This document shows positions 55,101 to 63,505 of a stretch of 64,000 nucleotides of DNA, piece by piece (the first letter of the stretch is position 1; each line of letters opens with the position of its first letter). A model generated the notes under the pieces. It made no database searches. It saw nothing but the letters and a program-made list of their open reading frames with translations, and was not told the DNA's origin. The DNA is from Phyllobacteriaceae bacterium. Lineage in GTDB: Bacteria > Pseudomonadota > Alphaproteobacteria > Rhizobiales > Rhizobiaceae. The position numbers were made by a program, and so were the translations under genes. Location of the stretch: contig JADJTR010000012.1 in NCBI GenBank assembly GCA_016711085.1, positions 124,001 to 188,000 of the forward strand. Reading direction: 5' to 3'.

Positions 55101-56114
55101 ATGAACGATCTCAAGCCCTACATCGCCAAAATCGCCGGCCGGTCAGATCTCAGTATCGACGAAGCCCGCGCCGCCTTCGACATCATCATGTCGGGCCAGG
55201 CGACGCCGTCGCAGATCGGTGGTTTCCTGATGGGCCTGCGGCTCAAGGGCGAGACGGTGGAGGAAATCACCGGCGCGGTCGCCACGATGCGGGCCAAGAT
55301 GCTTACCGTCGACGCGCCAGCCGACGCCATCGACATCGTCGGCACCGGCGGCGATGCGTCCGGCTCCTATAATGTGTCGACCTGCGCCGCCTTCGTCGCG
55401 GCGGGGGCCGGCGTTCCGGTCGCCAAGCACGGCAACCGGGCCCTGTCGTCGCGCGCCGGAGCGGCCGACACGCTTGGCGCGCTCGGCGTGAAAATCGATC
55501 TTGCGCCCGACCAGATCGCCCGCTGCATCCGGGAAGCCGGACTCGGTTTCATGTTCGCGCCGGCCCATCACGCCGCAATGCGCCATGTCGGGCCGACGCG
55601 CGTCGAACTCGGTACGCGCACGATCTTCAACCTGCTCGGACCGCTATCCAATCCGGCCGGGGTGAAAAAGGCGCTGATCGGCGTGTTTTCGCCCGATTGG
55701 GTCGAGCCGCTCGCCCACGTGTTGAACGCGCTCGGCATGGAGGCCGCATGGGTTGTCCATGGCGACGGTCTCGATGAAATGACCACGGCCGGCGAAACCA
55801 AAGTCGCCACGCTTACCGGCGGCGCAGTGCGGAAATTCTCGCTTGCCCCGGAAGAACTCGGGCTGCAGCGGGTTCACAGGGACCAATTGAAAGGCGGCGA
55901 CGCTGAACACAACGCCGCGGCGCTTCGTCTCGTGCTCGATGGCGAAATGGGCGCCTACCGCGACATCGTGCTGCTCAACGCCGGCGCAGCGCTGGCGATG
56001 GCCGGCAAGGCCGGCGATATCAAGGCCGGCATGGCGCTGGCGGCGCAGTCGATCGATAGCGGCGCCGCAAAGGCGGCGCTCGACAAGCTCGTCGTCGCCT
56101 CCAACACGGATTAG
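55101..56114 (+). CDS. trpD: Anthranilate phosphoribosyltransferase
   Basis: The 337-residue TrpD has the PRPP-binding DIVGTGGDASGSYNVSTCAAFVAAGAGVPVAKHGNRALSS region. It joins anthranilate and PRPP in tryptophan synthesis. The ATG at 55101 follows the ppiD stop by four bases. trpC follows five bases later, so ppiD-trpD-trpC-moaC-moeA is probably one transcript. Confidence 0.96.
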   Translation: MNDLKPYIAKIAGRSDLSIDEARAAFDIIMSGQATPSQIGGFLMGLRLKGETVEEITGAVATMRAKMLTVDAPADAIDIVGTGGDASGSYNVSTCAAFVAAGAGVPVAKHGNRALSSRAGAADTLGALGVKIDLAPDQIARCIREAGLGFMFAPAHHAAMRHVGPTRVELGTRTIFNLLGPLSNPAGVKKALIGVFSPDWVEPLAHVLNALGMEAAWVVHGDGLDEMTTAGETKVATLTGGAVRKFSLAPEELGLQRVHRDQLKGGDAEHNAAALRLVLDGEMGAYRDIVLLNAGAALAMAGKAGDIKAGMALAAQSIDSGAAKAALDKLVVASNTD

Positions 56115-56119
56115 GCCCT

Positions 56120-56920
56120 GTGGACATCCTGGCGAAAATCGAGGCTTACAAGCGCGAAGAAATCGCCGCCGCCAAGGCGCGTCTGCCGATGGCGGAAATC
56201 ACCGCGCGGGCGAAAGTCGCGCCGCCGCCGCGCGGCTTTCTCGCCGCGCTTCGCCAGGCGCAAGCCGAGGGCCGCTACGGTCTGATCGCCGAGATCAAAA
56301 AGGCGAGCCCTTCGAAGGGGTTGATCCGCGCCGATTTCGATCCGACGGCGCTGGCGCGCGCCTATGCGGCCGGCGGCGCGACCTGTCTGTCGGTGCTGAC
56401 CGACGCGCCGTCTTTCCAGGGTTCGCCCGACTATCTCGTTGCGGCGCGCGCCGCCTGCGCGCTGCCGGCGCTGCGCAAGGATTTCATGTTCGACGCCTAT
56501 CAGGTCGCCGAAGCGCGGGCATGGGGCGCAGACTGCATCCTGCTCATCATGGCGTCCCTTTCCGACGACAACGCCAAGCGGCTGGAAGACGCCGCCGCCG
56601 CCCTTGGCATGGATGTGCTGGTCGAAGTCCACGACGAGGCCGAGACCGAAAGGGCGCTGAAGCTCGCCTCGCCGATGATCGGCGTAAACAACCGCAATCT
56701 GCGCACCTTCGAGGTCGATCTGGCGACGACGGAGCGCCTGGCGCGCCTGATCCCATCCGATCGGCTGATGGTCGGCGAAAGCGGCATCTTCACCCCCGCC
56801 GATTGCGCGCGGCTGGAGCGCGCCGGGGTGACGACCTTCCTTGTCGGCGAAAGCCTGATGCGTCAGGCCGATGTCGCGGCGGCAACACGGGCGCTAATCG
56901 GCGAGAGGGCGGCGGCGTGA
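56120..56920 (+). CDS. trpC: Indole-3-glycerol phosphate synthase
   Basis: The 266-residue TIM-barrel enzyme has the signature LIAEIKKASPSKGLIRADFDP, LPALRKDFMFDAYQV and GVNNRNLRTFEVD. It closes the indole ring from carboxyphenylamino-deoxyribulose phosphate. The start is the GTG at 56120 (MDILAKIEAYKREEI). It overlaps moaC by four bases. Confidence 0.96.
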   Translation: MDILAKIEAYKREEIAAAKARLPMAEITARAKVAPPPRGFLAALRQAQAEGRYGLIAEIKKASPSKGLIRADFDPTALARAYAAGGATCLSVLTDAPSFQGSPDYLVAARAACALPALRKDFMFDAYQVAEARAWGADCILLIMASLSDDNAKRLEDAAAALGMDVLVEVHDEAETERALKLASPMIGVNNRNLRTFEVDLATTERLARLIPSDRLMVGESGIFTPADCARLERAGVTTFLVGESLMRQADVAAATRALIGERAAA

Positions 56921-57396
56921 GCGGCCTCACCCATATCGACGCCGGCGGCGCGGCGCGCATGGTCGATGTCGGCGCCAAGGGCGACACGGCGCGGGAGGCG
57001 ACGGCGGAAGGCGCGGTCGTCATGACCGCGGCAACGCTTGCCGCCATCCGCGCCGGAAACATGAAAAAGGGCGACGTGATCGCCACCGCGCGCATCGCCG
57101 GCATCATGGCGGCCAAGCGTACGCACGAATTGATCCCGCTGTGCCATCCCCTCGCGCTGACCGGCGTCACCGTCGACATCGATGCCGACGAAGCGCTGCC
57201 CGGCCTGCGCGTCGTCGCGACGGCGCATGTCACCGGCAAGACCGGCGTCGAAATGGAAGCGCTGACGGCCGCCTCGGTCGCCTGCCTGACCATTTACGAC
57301 ATGGCCAAGGCCATCGACAGGGGCATGACCATCACCGGCGTGCGCCTTCTGGCGAAAAGCGGCGGCAAATCCGGCGATTTCCGCGCGGGAGAATGA
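56917..57396 (+). CDS. moaC: Cyclic pyranopterin monophosphate synthase MoaC
   Basis: The 159-residue MoaC has the N-terminal THIDAGGAARMVDVGAKGDTAREA and the active-site stretches THELIPLCHPL and TGKTGVEMEALTAASVACLTIYDM. It makes cPMP in molybdenum cofactor synthesis. The start is a GTG overlapping the trpC stop (GTGA). moeA follows three bases after its stop. Confidence 0.96.
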   Translation: MSGLTHIDAGGAARMVDVGAKGDTAREATAEGAVVMTAATLAAIRAGNMKKGDVIATARIAGIMAAKRTHELIPLCHPLALTGVTVDIDADEALPGLRVVATAHVTGKTGVEMEALTAASVACLTIYDMAKAIDRGMTITGVRLLAKSGGKSGDFRAGE

Positions 57397-57399
57397 TGC

Positions 57400-58605
57400 A
57401 TGGCGCTGACCCCTGTCGCCGAGGCCCTGGCCATGGTTCTCGATGGCGCCAAGCCGCTCGCCAGTGAAACCCTGCCGTTGGCCCAATGCGCCGGCCGCGT
57501 TCTGGCCGAGGATGTGCCCGCGTTGCGCACCCAGCCGCCCTTCCCGGCTTCCGCCATGGACGGTTACGCCGTGCGCGCCGTCGACATCGCGACCGTTCCG
57601 GCCGGGCTGGCGGGGATTGGCGAATCGGCGGCGGGGCGCGGCTATCCGGGCGTTGTCGGCCCCGGTCAGGCGGTGCGCATCTTCACCGGCGCACCGGTTC
57701 CCGACGGCGCAGATACGATCCTGATCCAGGAAGACTCGCGCCGGCTCGCCGATGGGGCGATCGAGGCGCTGGCGAGCGTGGCGCAGGGCAAATCGGTGCG
57801 GCCGGCGGGCATGGATTTCGCCGCCGGCGATATCGTGCTGGCGCGCGGCCGCGTGCTCGACGCGGCGGCGCTCGGACTGGCGGCGGCGGCGAACCATGCG
57901 GCGCTCCCCGTGGTGCGGCGACCCCGGGTCGCCATTCTCGCCACCGGCGACGAATTGCGCCGGCCCGGAGAAAAGCCGGGGCCGGACGAGATCATCGCCT
58001 CCAACACGTTCTCGACGGCGGCGATCGTCGCCAGCCATGGCGGCGAGGCGATCGACCTCGGCATCGCCCGTGATCGCCTCGACGATCTGGCCGACGCCAT
58101 CGCGCGGGCGCTGTCGGCAGATGCTGACGTTCTCGTCACGCTCGGCGGCGCCTCGGTCGGCGACCACGATCTGGTGCAGAAAGCGCTCACCGAGGCCGGC
58201 ATGGCGCTCGCGTTCTGGAAAATCGCCATGCGACCCGGCAAACCAATGATGACCGGGCGGCTGGGGCCGATGCGCGTGCTCGGCCTGCCCGGCAATTCGG
58301 TGTCGAGCTTCGTCTGTTCGGTGCTGTTTGTCGCGCCGCTGCTGCGCCGTCTCGCCGGCTTGCCCGATGCCCCGCCGCCGGTCGCCGCCCGCCTCGGCGC
58401 GGCGATGAAAGCCAATGACGAGCGCGAGGATTATGTGCGCGCCGGCGTCGAGGCTACGGCGGGCGAATTGGTCGCCACGCCATTCGCGGTGCAGGACTCG
58501 TCGATGCTGTCGACGCTCGCGGCGGCGGACGGCCTGATCGTGCGTGCGCCACACGCGCCGGCGGCGATGCAAGGCGAACCCTGCAGCGTGCTGATGCTGC
58601 GCTGA
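57400..58605 (+). CDS. moeA: Molybdopterin molybdenumtransferase MoeA
   Basis: The 401-residue protein has the MoeA domains: PPFPASAMDGYAV, VRIFTGAPVPDGADTILIQED, the MoCF/MogA-like core ILATGDELRRPGEKPGPDEIIASNT, VLVTLGGASVGDHDLV and MRPGKPMMTG. It inserts molybdate into adenylylated molybdopterin. It follows moaC and precedes lexA, as is usual in Hyphomicrobiales. Confidence 0.95.
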   Translation: MALTPVAEALAMVLDGAKPLASETLPLAQCAGRVLAEDVPALRTQPPFPASAMDGYAVRAVDIATVPAGLAGIGESAAGRGYPGVVGPGQAVRIFTGAPVPDGADTILIQEDSRRLADGAIEALASVAQGKSVRPAGMDFAAGDIVLARGRVLDAAALGLAAAANHAALPVVRRPRVAILATGDELRRPGEKPGPDEIIASNTFSTAAIVASHGGEAIDLGIARDRLDDLADAIARALSADADVLVTLGGASVGDHDLVQKALTEAGMALAFWKIAMRPGKPMMTGRLGPMRVLGLPGNSVSSFVCSVLFVAPLLRRLAGLPDAPPPVAARLGAAMKANDEREDYVRAGVEATAGELVATPFAVQDSSMLSTLAAADGLIVRAPHAPAAMQGEPCSVLMLR

Positions 58606-58629
58606 ATAAGCCAAAAATTAAACATTGCG

Positions 58630-58644
58630 GAACACAACTGGAAC
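58630..58644 (+). promoter_or_regulatory. LexA (SOS) box upstream of lexA
   Basis: GAAC-ACAACTG-GAAC matches the alphaproteobacterial LexA box, a GAAC/GTTC direct repeat with seven bases between. It lies 58-72 bases before the lexA ATG, where autoregulation is expected. A near-match in the other orientation (GTTC-N7-GTTT) follows at 58656-58670. GGAACAGA and TCTGTTCC also form an inverted pair at 58640-58660. Confidence 0.85.
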
Positions 58645-58701
58645 AGATAGGGTCTGTTCCGGGTTTGTTTAGGTTTGATTCTATCCCAAATGGGGACCGC
58701 C

Positions 58702-59400
58702 ATGCTGACGCGCAAGCAACATGAACTGCTATTGTACATTCATGAGCGCCTGAAAGAATCGGGCATTCCGCCGTCCTTCGACGAAATGAAGGACGCGCTC
58801 GACCTGGCGTCGAAATCCGGCATTCATCGCTTGATCACCGCGCTTGAGGAGCGCGGATTCATCCGCCGGCTGCCGAACCGCGCGCGCGCGCTGGAGGTGC
58901 TGCGCCTGCCGGATTCTCTGTCGCCGGGGCTTTCCCCGCAGAAGAAGTTCACCCCGACGGTGGTCGAGGGCGGCGCGCCGGCGAAACGCCCGGCGGCGTC
59001 AAACGACGACGACGCCTCCGGCGTCTCCATCCCGGTGATGGGCCGCATCGCCGCTGGCGTGCCGATCGAGGCGATCCAGCACCAGACCCATTCGATCTCC
59101 GTTCCGCCCGACATGCTCGGCGCTGGCGAGCACTATGCGCTGGAGGTCAGGGGCGATTCGATGATCGAGGCCGGCATCCTCGACGGCGACACGGTGATCA
59201 TCCGCAACGCCAACTCGGCCAATCCGGGCGACATTGTCGTTGCGCTCGTCGACGATCAGGAGGCGACGCTGAAGCGTTATCGCCGGCGTGGGGCGTCGAT
59301 CGCGCTGGAGGCGGCGAACCCGGCCTACGAGGCGCGCATCCTGCCGCCTGACCGCGTACGCGTACAGGGCCGGCTTGTCGGGCTGCTCAGGCGGTATTGA
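58702..59400 (+). CDS. lexA: LexA repressor
   Basis: The 232-residue SOS repressor has an N-terminal winged helix (MLTRKQHELLLYIHERLKESGIPPSFDEM). The cleavage site is Ala118-Gly119 in MGRIAAGVPIE. The catalytic pair is Ser153 in RGDSMIEAG and Lys191 in QEATLKRYRR. It represses DNA-damage genes and cuts itself when RecA is activated. The ATG at 58702 is chosen over 58675 because it gives the conserved N-terminus. SOS boxes lie upstream. Confidence 0.96.
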   Translation: MLTRKQHELLLYIHERLKESGIPPSFDEMKDALDLASKSGIHRLITALEERGFIRRLPNRARALEVLRLPDSLSPGLSPQKKFTPTVVEGGAPAKRPAASNDDDASGVSIPVMGRIAAGVPIEAIQHQTHSISVPPDMLGAGEHYALEVRGDSMIEAGILDGDTVIIRNANSANPGDIVVALVDDQEATLKRYRRRGASIALEAANPAYEARILPPDRVRVQGRLVGLLRRY

Positions 59401-59513
59401 CGGTAGTTGACAATGCCGGCCTTGCGTTCGGACGGGCGGGAAGCGGCCGCCGACGCCCTCGACGCCGGGACTCCACCTTCGCAATCTGTGGCGGCCCGTT
59501 TGCATCCTTCGGC

Positions 59514-60317
59514 CTATTCGGCGGGCGCGAAACCGGCGCGGCGGGCCAGGGTCCGGGCATAGAACGCACCTGCCACGGCCAGGGCGACAAACGCGCCCTG
59601 CGCCCAAAGCGCCTCGACGGTCGGGTTGAAGCCGAGCATGCCAAGCAGGTCGGCGGCCGGCGCTTCGGTGTAAGCGATGAGTTGCAATTCCTGCAGTTCC
59701 TGGATGGCGCCGCCGACAAAGCGCAGGCCCATGACGAACAGGAAAGCCGAGGTCAGCAAAAACAACGGCTTCAGCGGCAGTCGCGCGGCGAAGGCGTCGA
59801 TGGCGATCCAGATCGCGGCTAGCGCGACGGCGGCCAAAGCCAGGCCGATCCAGAAACCGGCGCTCCAACCGCCGGCCGAAACGGCCAGCGCATGCAGGAA
59901 CAGGATGGTCTCTGCCCCTTCGCGAAACACCGCCAGAAAGGCGATCGCGACAAGCGACAGCGTCGTGCCGGCCGACAGCGCACGGTTGGCGGTGTCGCGC
60001 AGGCCGGACTGCCAGGCGCGCGGATCCTGCTTGAGATAGAGCCAGCCGGACACATAGAACATCAACAGCGCCGCGACGAGCATGACGATCGCTTCGACGC
60101 GGTCGTCATGGGCGCCGCCAAGAAAAACCTCAAGCACGACAGCGCCGGCAATCGACGCCAGCACGGCCGCGCCGGCGCCGAGGAACAACACCTTGCGTTT
60201 GTCGCCCGCCCCGGCGCGATGCAGGAAGGCGGCAAGGGCGGAGATGACGAGAAGGGCTTCGATCCCTTCGCGCAAAAGGATGAGCCCGGATTGGGCGGCG
60301 AGCGAAAACATCGGCAT
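59514..60317 (-). CDS. FTR1-family high-affinity iron permease
   Basis: The 267-residue membrane protein has about seven hydrophobic segments. The two REGxE iron-binding motifs of FTR1/EfeU are in helices: REGIE at residues 16-20 and REGAE further on (VFREGAETILF). It imports iron across the inner membrane. No EfeO/EfeB genes are beside it. It lies between lexA and comEC, which are commonly neighbours, so it is an insertion. An Irr-like inverted repeat lies upstream. Confidence 0.9.
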   Translation of the reverse strand: MPMFSLAAQSGLILLREGIEALLVISALAAFLHRAGAGDKRKVLFLGAGAAVLASIAGAVVLEVFLGGAHDDRVEAIVMLVAALLMFYVSGWLYLKQDPRAWQSGLRDTANRALSAGTTLSLVAIAFLAVFREGAETILFLHALAVSAGGWSAGFWIGLALAAVALAAIWIAIDAFAARLPLKPLFLLTSAFLFVMGLRFVGGAIQELQELQLIAYTEAPAADLLGMLGFNPTVEALWAQGAFVALAVAGAFYARTLARRAGFAPAE

Positions 60318-60391
60318 GGGTCAAGATCCTTGGGATGTCATGCCAGACACCTAGGATCCGACAGCGCGAAAATCCAGAAAGTTCATTGCGG

Positions 60392-60408
60392 TTTGGAACG
60401 TTTCCAAA
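60392..60408. promoter_or_regulatory. Irr/ICE-like inverted repeat upstream of the iron permease
   Basis: TTTGGAA-CGT-TTCCAAA is a perfect 7-bp inverted repeat with a three-base centre, 75-91 bases upstream of the leftward FTR1 ATG. It has the layout of the rhizobial iron control element bound by Irr (TTTAGAA-N3-TTCTAAA, from memory), differing by one symmetric base pair in each arm. Confidence 0.55.
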
Positions 60409-60420
60409 TTGGGCCTGGCG

Positions 60421-62724
60421 TCATTTCTTGCGCTCCGACAAGCCGCGAGCGGCGCGCGAGAAAGCGCGATGGGCGTGCCAGGGGCGGAATGGCTCGGCAA
60501 CGGCGTGGACGATTTCGGCGCGCCAGCCTTCGCCGGTGGCGATGAATTCGACCGCGGCGCTTCCCCGGCGGGCAAGCGTGCGACGCGTGACGACCGTGGC
60601 TTCGCCCCGACGGCACGGGTTTTTCATCGTCGGGTCAGCGATGACAAGCAGTGCTGCGCGGCTGCACCATGCGCCGGCGTCGGCCCCGATCTCGGCGTGG
60701 ACCACCACCGGACGGCCGGCGGAATCGTGTACGCAGAGCCCCTCGTCGCAGGAAAATCCCCCCACGCCGGGTTTGACGATGCGGGCAGCGTTGACGGCCC
60801 TTTGCCATTCGTCGAGCGAAAAGGCGTTCGGCCGCGAGCGGTTGACCAGCAACGCGTCGCCGTCGGCGACGGCGACCAGACGGCCATCATCGGAGACGAA
60901 GGCATCGGGCGCCTCGCCGGTGAAGGCCAGCATCGCGCCGCCCGCCAGCAAAGGCGCGCCGAACCAGGCGAGGCGGGTCGTCGCCGCCGCCACGACGACG
61001 AGCCCCAGCGAGAATACGGCGACCGCAAGGCCGGGGATCATGCCGACCGCATCGAGCGGCGAACGCGCCGCGGTCCAGACGGCGATGGCGTTCATCGTCG
61101 CGACGCCCCGGCCCATCGCATCGAGAAACGGGCCATCGAAACCGAAAGGCATGGCCAGCGTGGCGCCGACGGCCGAAGGCATGATGACCAGCGATACGAC
61201 CGGCATCGCCGCCAAATTGGCGATCAGGCCAAGGGGCGCGACACGATGGAAATGCCAGACCGAAAACAGCGTTGTTGCGCCGCCGGCGAGCAGCGAGGTG
61301 GCGGCGACGCCGAGGACCGCCGCTCCGATCCAGCCGGTGAGCGTTCGCGCGAGGCCGCGTTGGCGTGGCGCGGTGTTCGGCTGCGCGCGCCAGACGGAGA
61401 AAACCCGCCAGCCTGCGATCAGGGCGGCGGTCGCGGCAAAGGACATCTGGAAACTCGGGCCGGCGATTTCGTGCGGCGACCAGACGAGGATCGCCAAGGC
61501 GGCGATGGCGAGGTTGCGCATGGTCAGCGCGGCGCGGTCGGCCATGACGGCGGCGAGCATGACGGCGACCATGAGGAAGGAGCGTTGCGTCGCCACGCCC
61601 GCGCCGGAGAGGAAGAGATAAAATGCGGCGGCGCCAAGTGCGGCGGCGGCGGCGAATTTCTTGACCGCATGGCGTTCAGCGAAGGCGGGAAACATCGCGA
61701 AGGCGAGACGCAGCCCGCCCATCACCAGACCGGCGACCAGCGCCATATGCAGGCCGGAGATCGACAGAACATGAAACAGGCCGGACACCCGCATGGCGTC
61801 GGCCAGGTCTTCCGGTACGCCCGCGGCGACGCCGACGATCAATGCGGCTGCGATTTCGCCCTCCGCCCCGCCGACACGGGCGCGGATGCGTTCGGCCATG
61901 GCGGTGCGGAGTTTTTCGACGCCGGCCGTGAAACTTGCCCGCCATCCCGCCGGCGCCGCCGCCGCGGGACGCGGCGTCCCGAGAAAAAAACCGTTGGCGC
62001 CGATGCCGTCGAACCAGGCGCGCCAGGAGAAATCGTAGCCGCCGGGCCTAACCGGCCCGGAAGGCGGCAGCAGCCGAACGCGGCCTTCAATGCCGACGCC
62101 GGGTATTGCGCCTGGAAACAGGCGGGCGGCGGTAACGCGAATGCGCTGCGGCGCGAAACGCAATGCCGGTTCGCGGGTCGACAGCACATCGAGCGTTATC
62201 CGCAACCGACCGGTCGCCTGACGTTCAATGGCGACAATGCGCCCGCTCACCTGCGTGGCGACGGCGCTGCCGAGCATGGGGGTCGAATGACGCCAGGACT
62301 CCGCCTTCGCCGCGATCAAGCCGGCGACAACGAGCAAGGGCAGCGCCGCCAGCATGCGGGCAAGCGGCCGGCCATGCGCCAGCCAGAGCGCCATCGACAA
62401 CGCCAGGGCGGCGGCGAGCAATGCAATCCAACCCGGTTCCGCCGCCAAGACGGAATAAACATAAGCGCCGGCGCCGAAGAAGGGCGGCGCAAGCAGAAAG
62501 CCGCCGCCGCGCAGACGCTCGGTTTCCAGCGCCTCGGCAATGGCCGGCAATGCCTGTCCAACCTTTCTCGGCATCGCCCTGACAAGGGCGACTGCTCCAT
62601 ACCATTGGCGCGGGGGCATGCGGGCGGGCGGGCGCGGCGCGGGCAATGGCGCCACCAAATCCGGCGCTGGCGTACTGGTCAGCAGCCGCTCGTCCACCCG
62701 CCATTCGGCCTCGCGCACGCCCAT
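60421..62724 (-). CDS. comEC: ComEC/Rec2-family DNA uptake channel
   Basis: The 767-residue polytopic membrane protein has an N-terminal DUF4131 region (after two hydrophobic segments near residues 80-115) and the competence domain with FHVLSISGLHMALVAGLVMGGLRL. It ends without the usual C-terminal MBL nuclease domain. It would move single-stranded DNA through the inner membrane. The start at 62724 (MGVREAEWRVDERLL) is preferred. The frame runs on to 62910 but would then overlap the divergent tetR promoter. Confidence 0.88.
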   Translation of the reverse strand: MGVREAEWRVDERLLTSTPAPDLVAPLPAPRPPARMPPRQWYGAVALVRAMPRKVGQALPAIAEALETERLRGGGFLLAPPFFGAGAYVYSVLAAEPGWIALLAAALALSMALWLAHGRPLARMLAALPLLVVAGLIAAKAESWRHSTPMLGSAVATQVSGRIVAIERQATGRLRITLDVLSTREPALRFAPQRIRVTAARLFPGAIPGVGIEGRVRLLPPSGPVRPGGYDFSWRAWFDGIGANGFFLGTPRPAAAAPAGWRASFTAGVEKLRTAMAERIRARVGGAEGEIAAALIVGVAAGVPEDLADAMRVSGLFHVLSISGLHMALVAGLVMGGLRLAFAMFPAFAERHAVKKFAAAAALGAAAFYLFLSGAGVATQRSFLMVAVMLAAVMADRAALTMRNLAIAALAILVWSPHEIAGPSFQMSFAATAALIAGWRVFSVWRAQPNTAPRQRGLARTLTGWIGAAVLGVAATSLLAGGATTLFSVWHFHRVAPLGLIANLAAMPVVSLVIMPSAVGATLAMPFGFDGPFLDAMGRGVATMNAIAVWTAARSPLDAVGMIPGLAVAVFSLGLVVVAAATTRLAWFGAPLLAGGAMLAFTGEAPDAFVSDDGRLVAVADGDALLVNRSRPNAFSLDEWQRAVNAARIVKPGVGGFSCDEGLCVHDSAGRPVVVHAEIGADAGAWCSRAALLVIADPTMKNPCRRGEATVVTRRTLARRGSAAVEFIATGEGWRAEIVHAVAEPFRPWHAHRAFSRAARGLSERKK

Positions 62725-62863
62725 TCGCCCGCCTCCCGCGGGAATGCTACACACCGCTGCCGAAATTGCAATTTTTGCGGGAAACATGTCAGCATCCCGG
62801 TTTTCCACCTGTTCGTCTTGAAAGAATTGAACGTTTGTTTTATTGTGAAATCGGGAGGACGAG

Positions 62864-63505
62864 ATGGCGCGCACGATCGGATCGGACGGCGAAAAGACCC
62901 TTGCCGCCATTCGCGAACAGGCCTTGGCGCTGATTGCCCGGCGCGGCTACGAAGCGATGTCGATGCGCGCGCTTGCGGCGGCCGTCGGCGTACAGGCGGC
63001 GGCGCTTTATCGCTATTTCCCGACCAAGGAAGATTTGCTGTATTCGCTGATGGATGAACACATGACGGCTTTGCTGGCGTCGTGGACCATGTCCTGTCCG
63101 GCCAATGGCGACGCCCATGACACGCTGGCGGCTTTTGTGCGTCATCACGTCGCCTTCCATGTCGGGCGACGTCACTCGACCCATGTGTCGAACATGGAGT
63201 TGCGGGCGTTATCGCCTGAGCGGTTGACCGCGATCCTGAAATTGCGCGCCGCCTACGAGAAGGATTTGCGCCGCATCCTGCGCGAAGGGGCCGACGCCGG
63301 CCTGTTCGCCATTGACGACGCCGCCTTCACCGCCATGGCGATCATCCAGATGATCACCGGGGTCATCGTCTGGTTCCGCCCCGACGAGCGCCTGACCGTC
63401 GCCGATATCGCCGAAACCTATGTCGCCATGACCCTGCGCCTCGCCGGCGCCTTGCCCCGTGGAGTGTTCCGTGTACCGTCAATCGCTGCGCTTCGGACTG
63501 CCTGA
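62864..63505 (+). CDS. TetR family regulator
   Basis: The 213-residue regulator has an N-terminal helix-turn-helix (RRGYEAMSMRALAAAVGVQAAALYRYFPTKEDLLYSLM) and a variable C-terminal ligand domain. GGGAGG lies just before the ATG. It overlaps the acyl-CoA dehydrogenase gene by 35 bases, so it probably controls leucine/isovalerate or a similar acyl-CoA pathway in the same operon. Confidence 0.88.
   Translation: MARTIGSDGEKTLAAIREQALALIARRGYEAMSMRALAAAVGVQAAALYRYFPTKEDLLYSLMDEHMTALLASWTMSCPANGDAHDTLAAFVRHHVAFHVGRRHSTHVSNMELRALSPERLTAILKLRAAYEKDLRRILREGADAGLFAIDDAAFTAMAIIQMITGVIVWFRPDERLTVADIAETYVAMTLRLAGALPRGVFRVPSIAALRTA

Noticed and set aside
53219..55114. A 631-codon leftward frame opposite ppiD
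   Set aside because: Antisense of a conserved gene with the composition of a shadow frame. The premature TGA in ppiD does not make it a better candidate.
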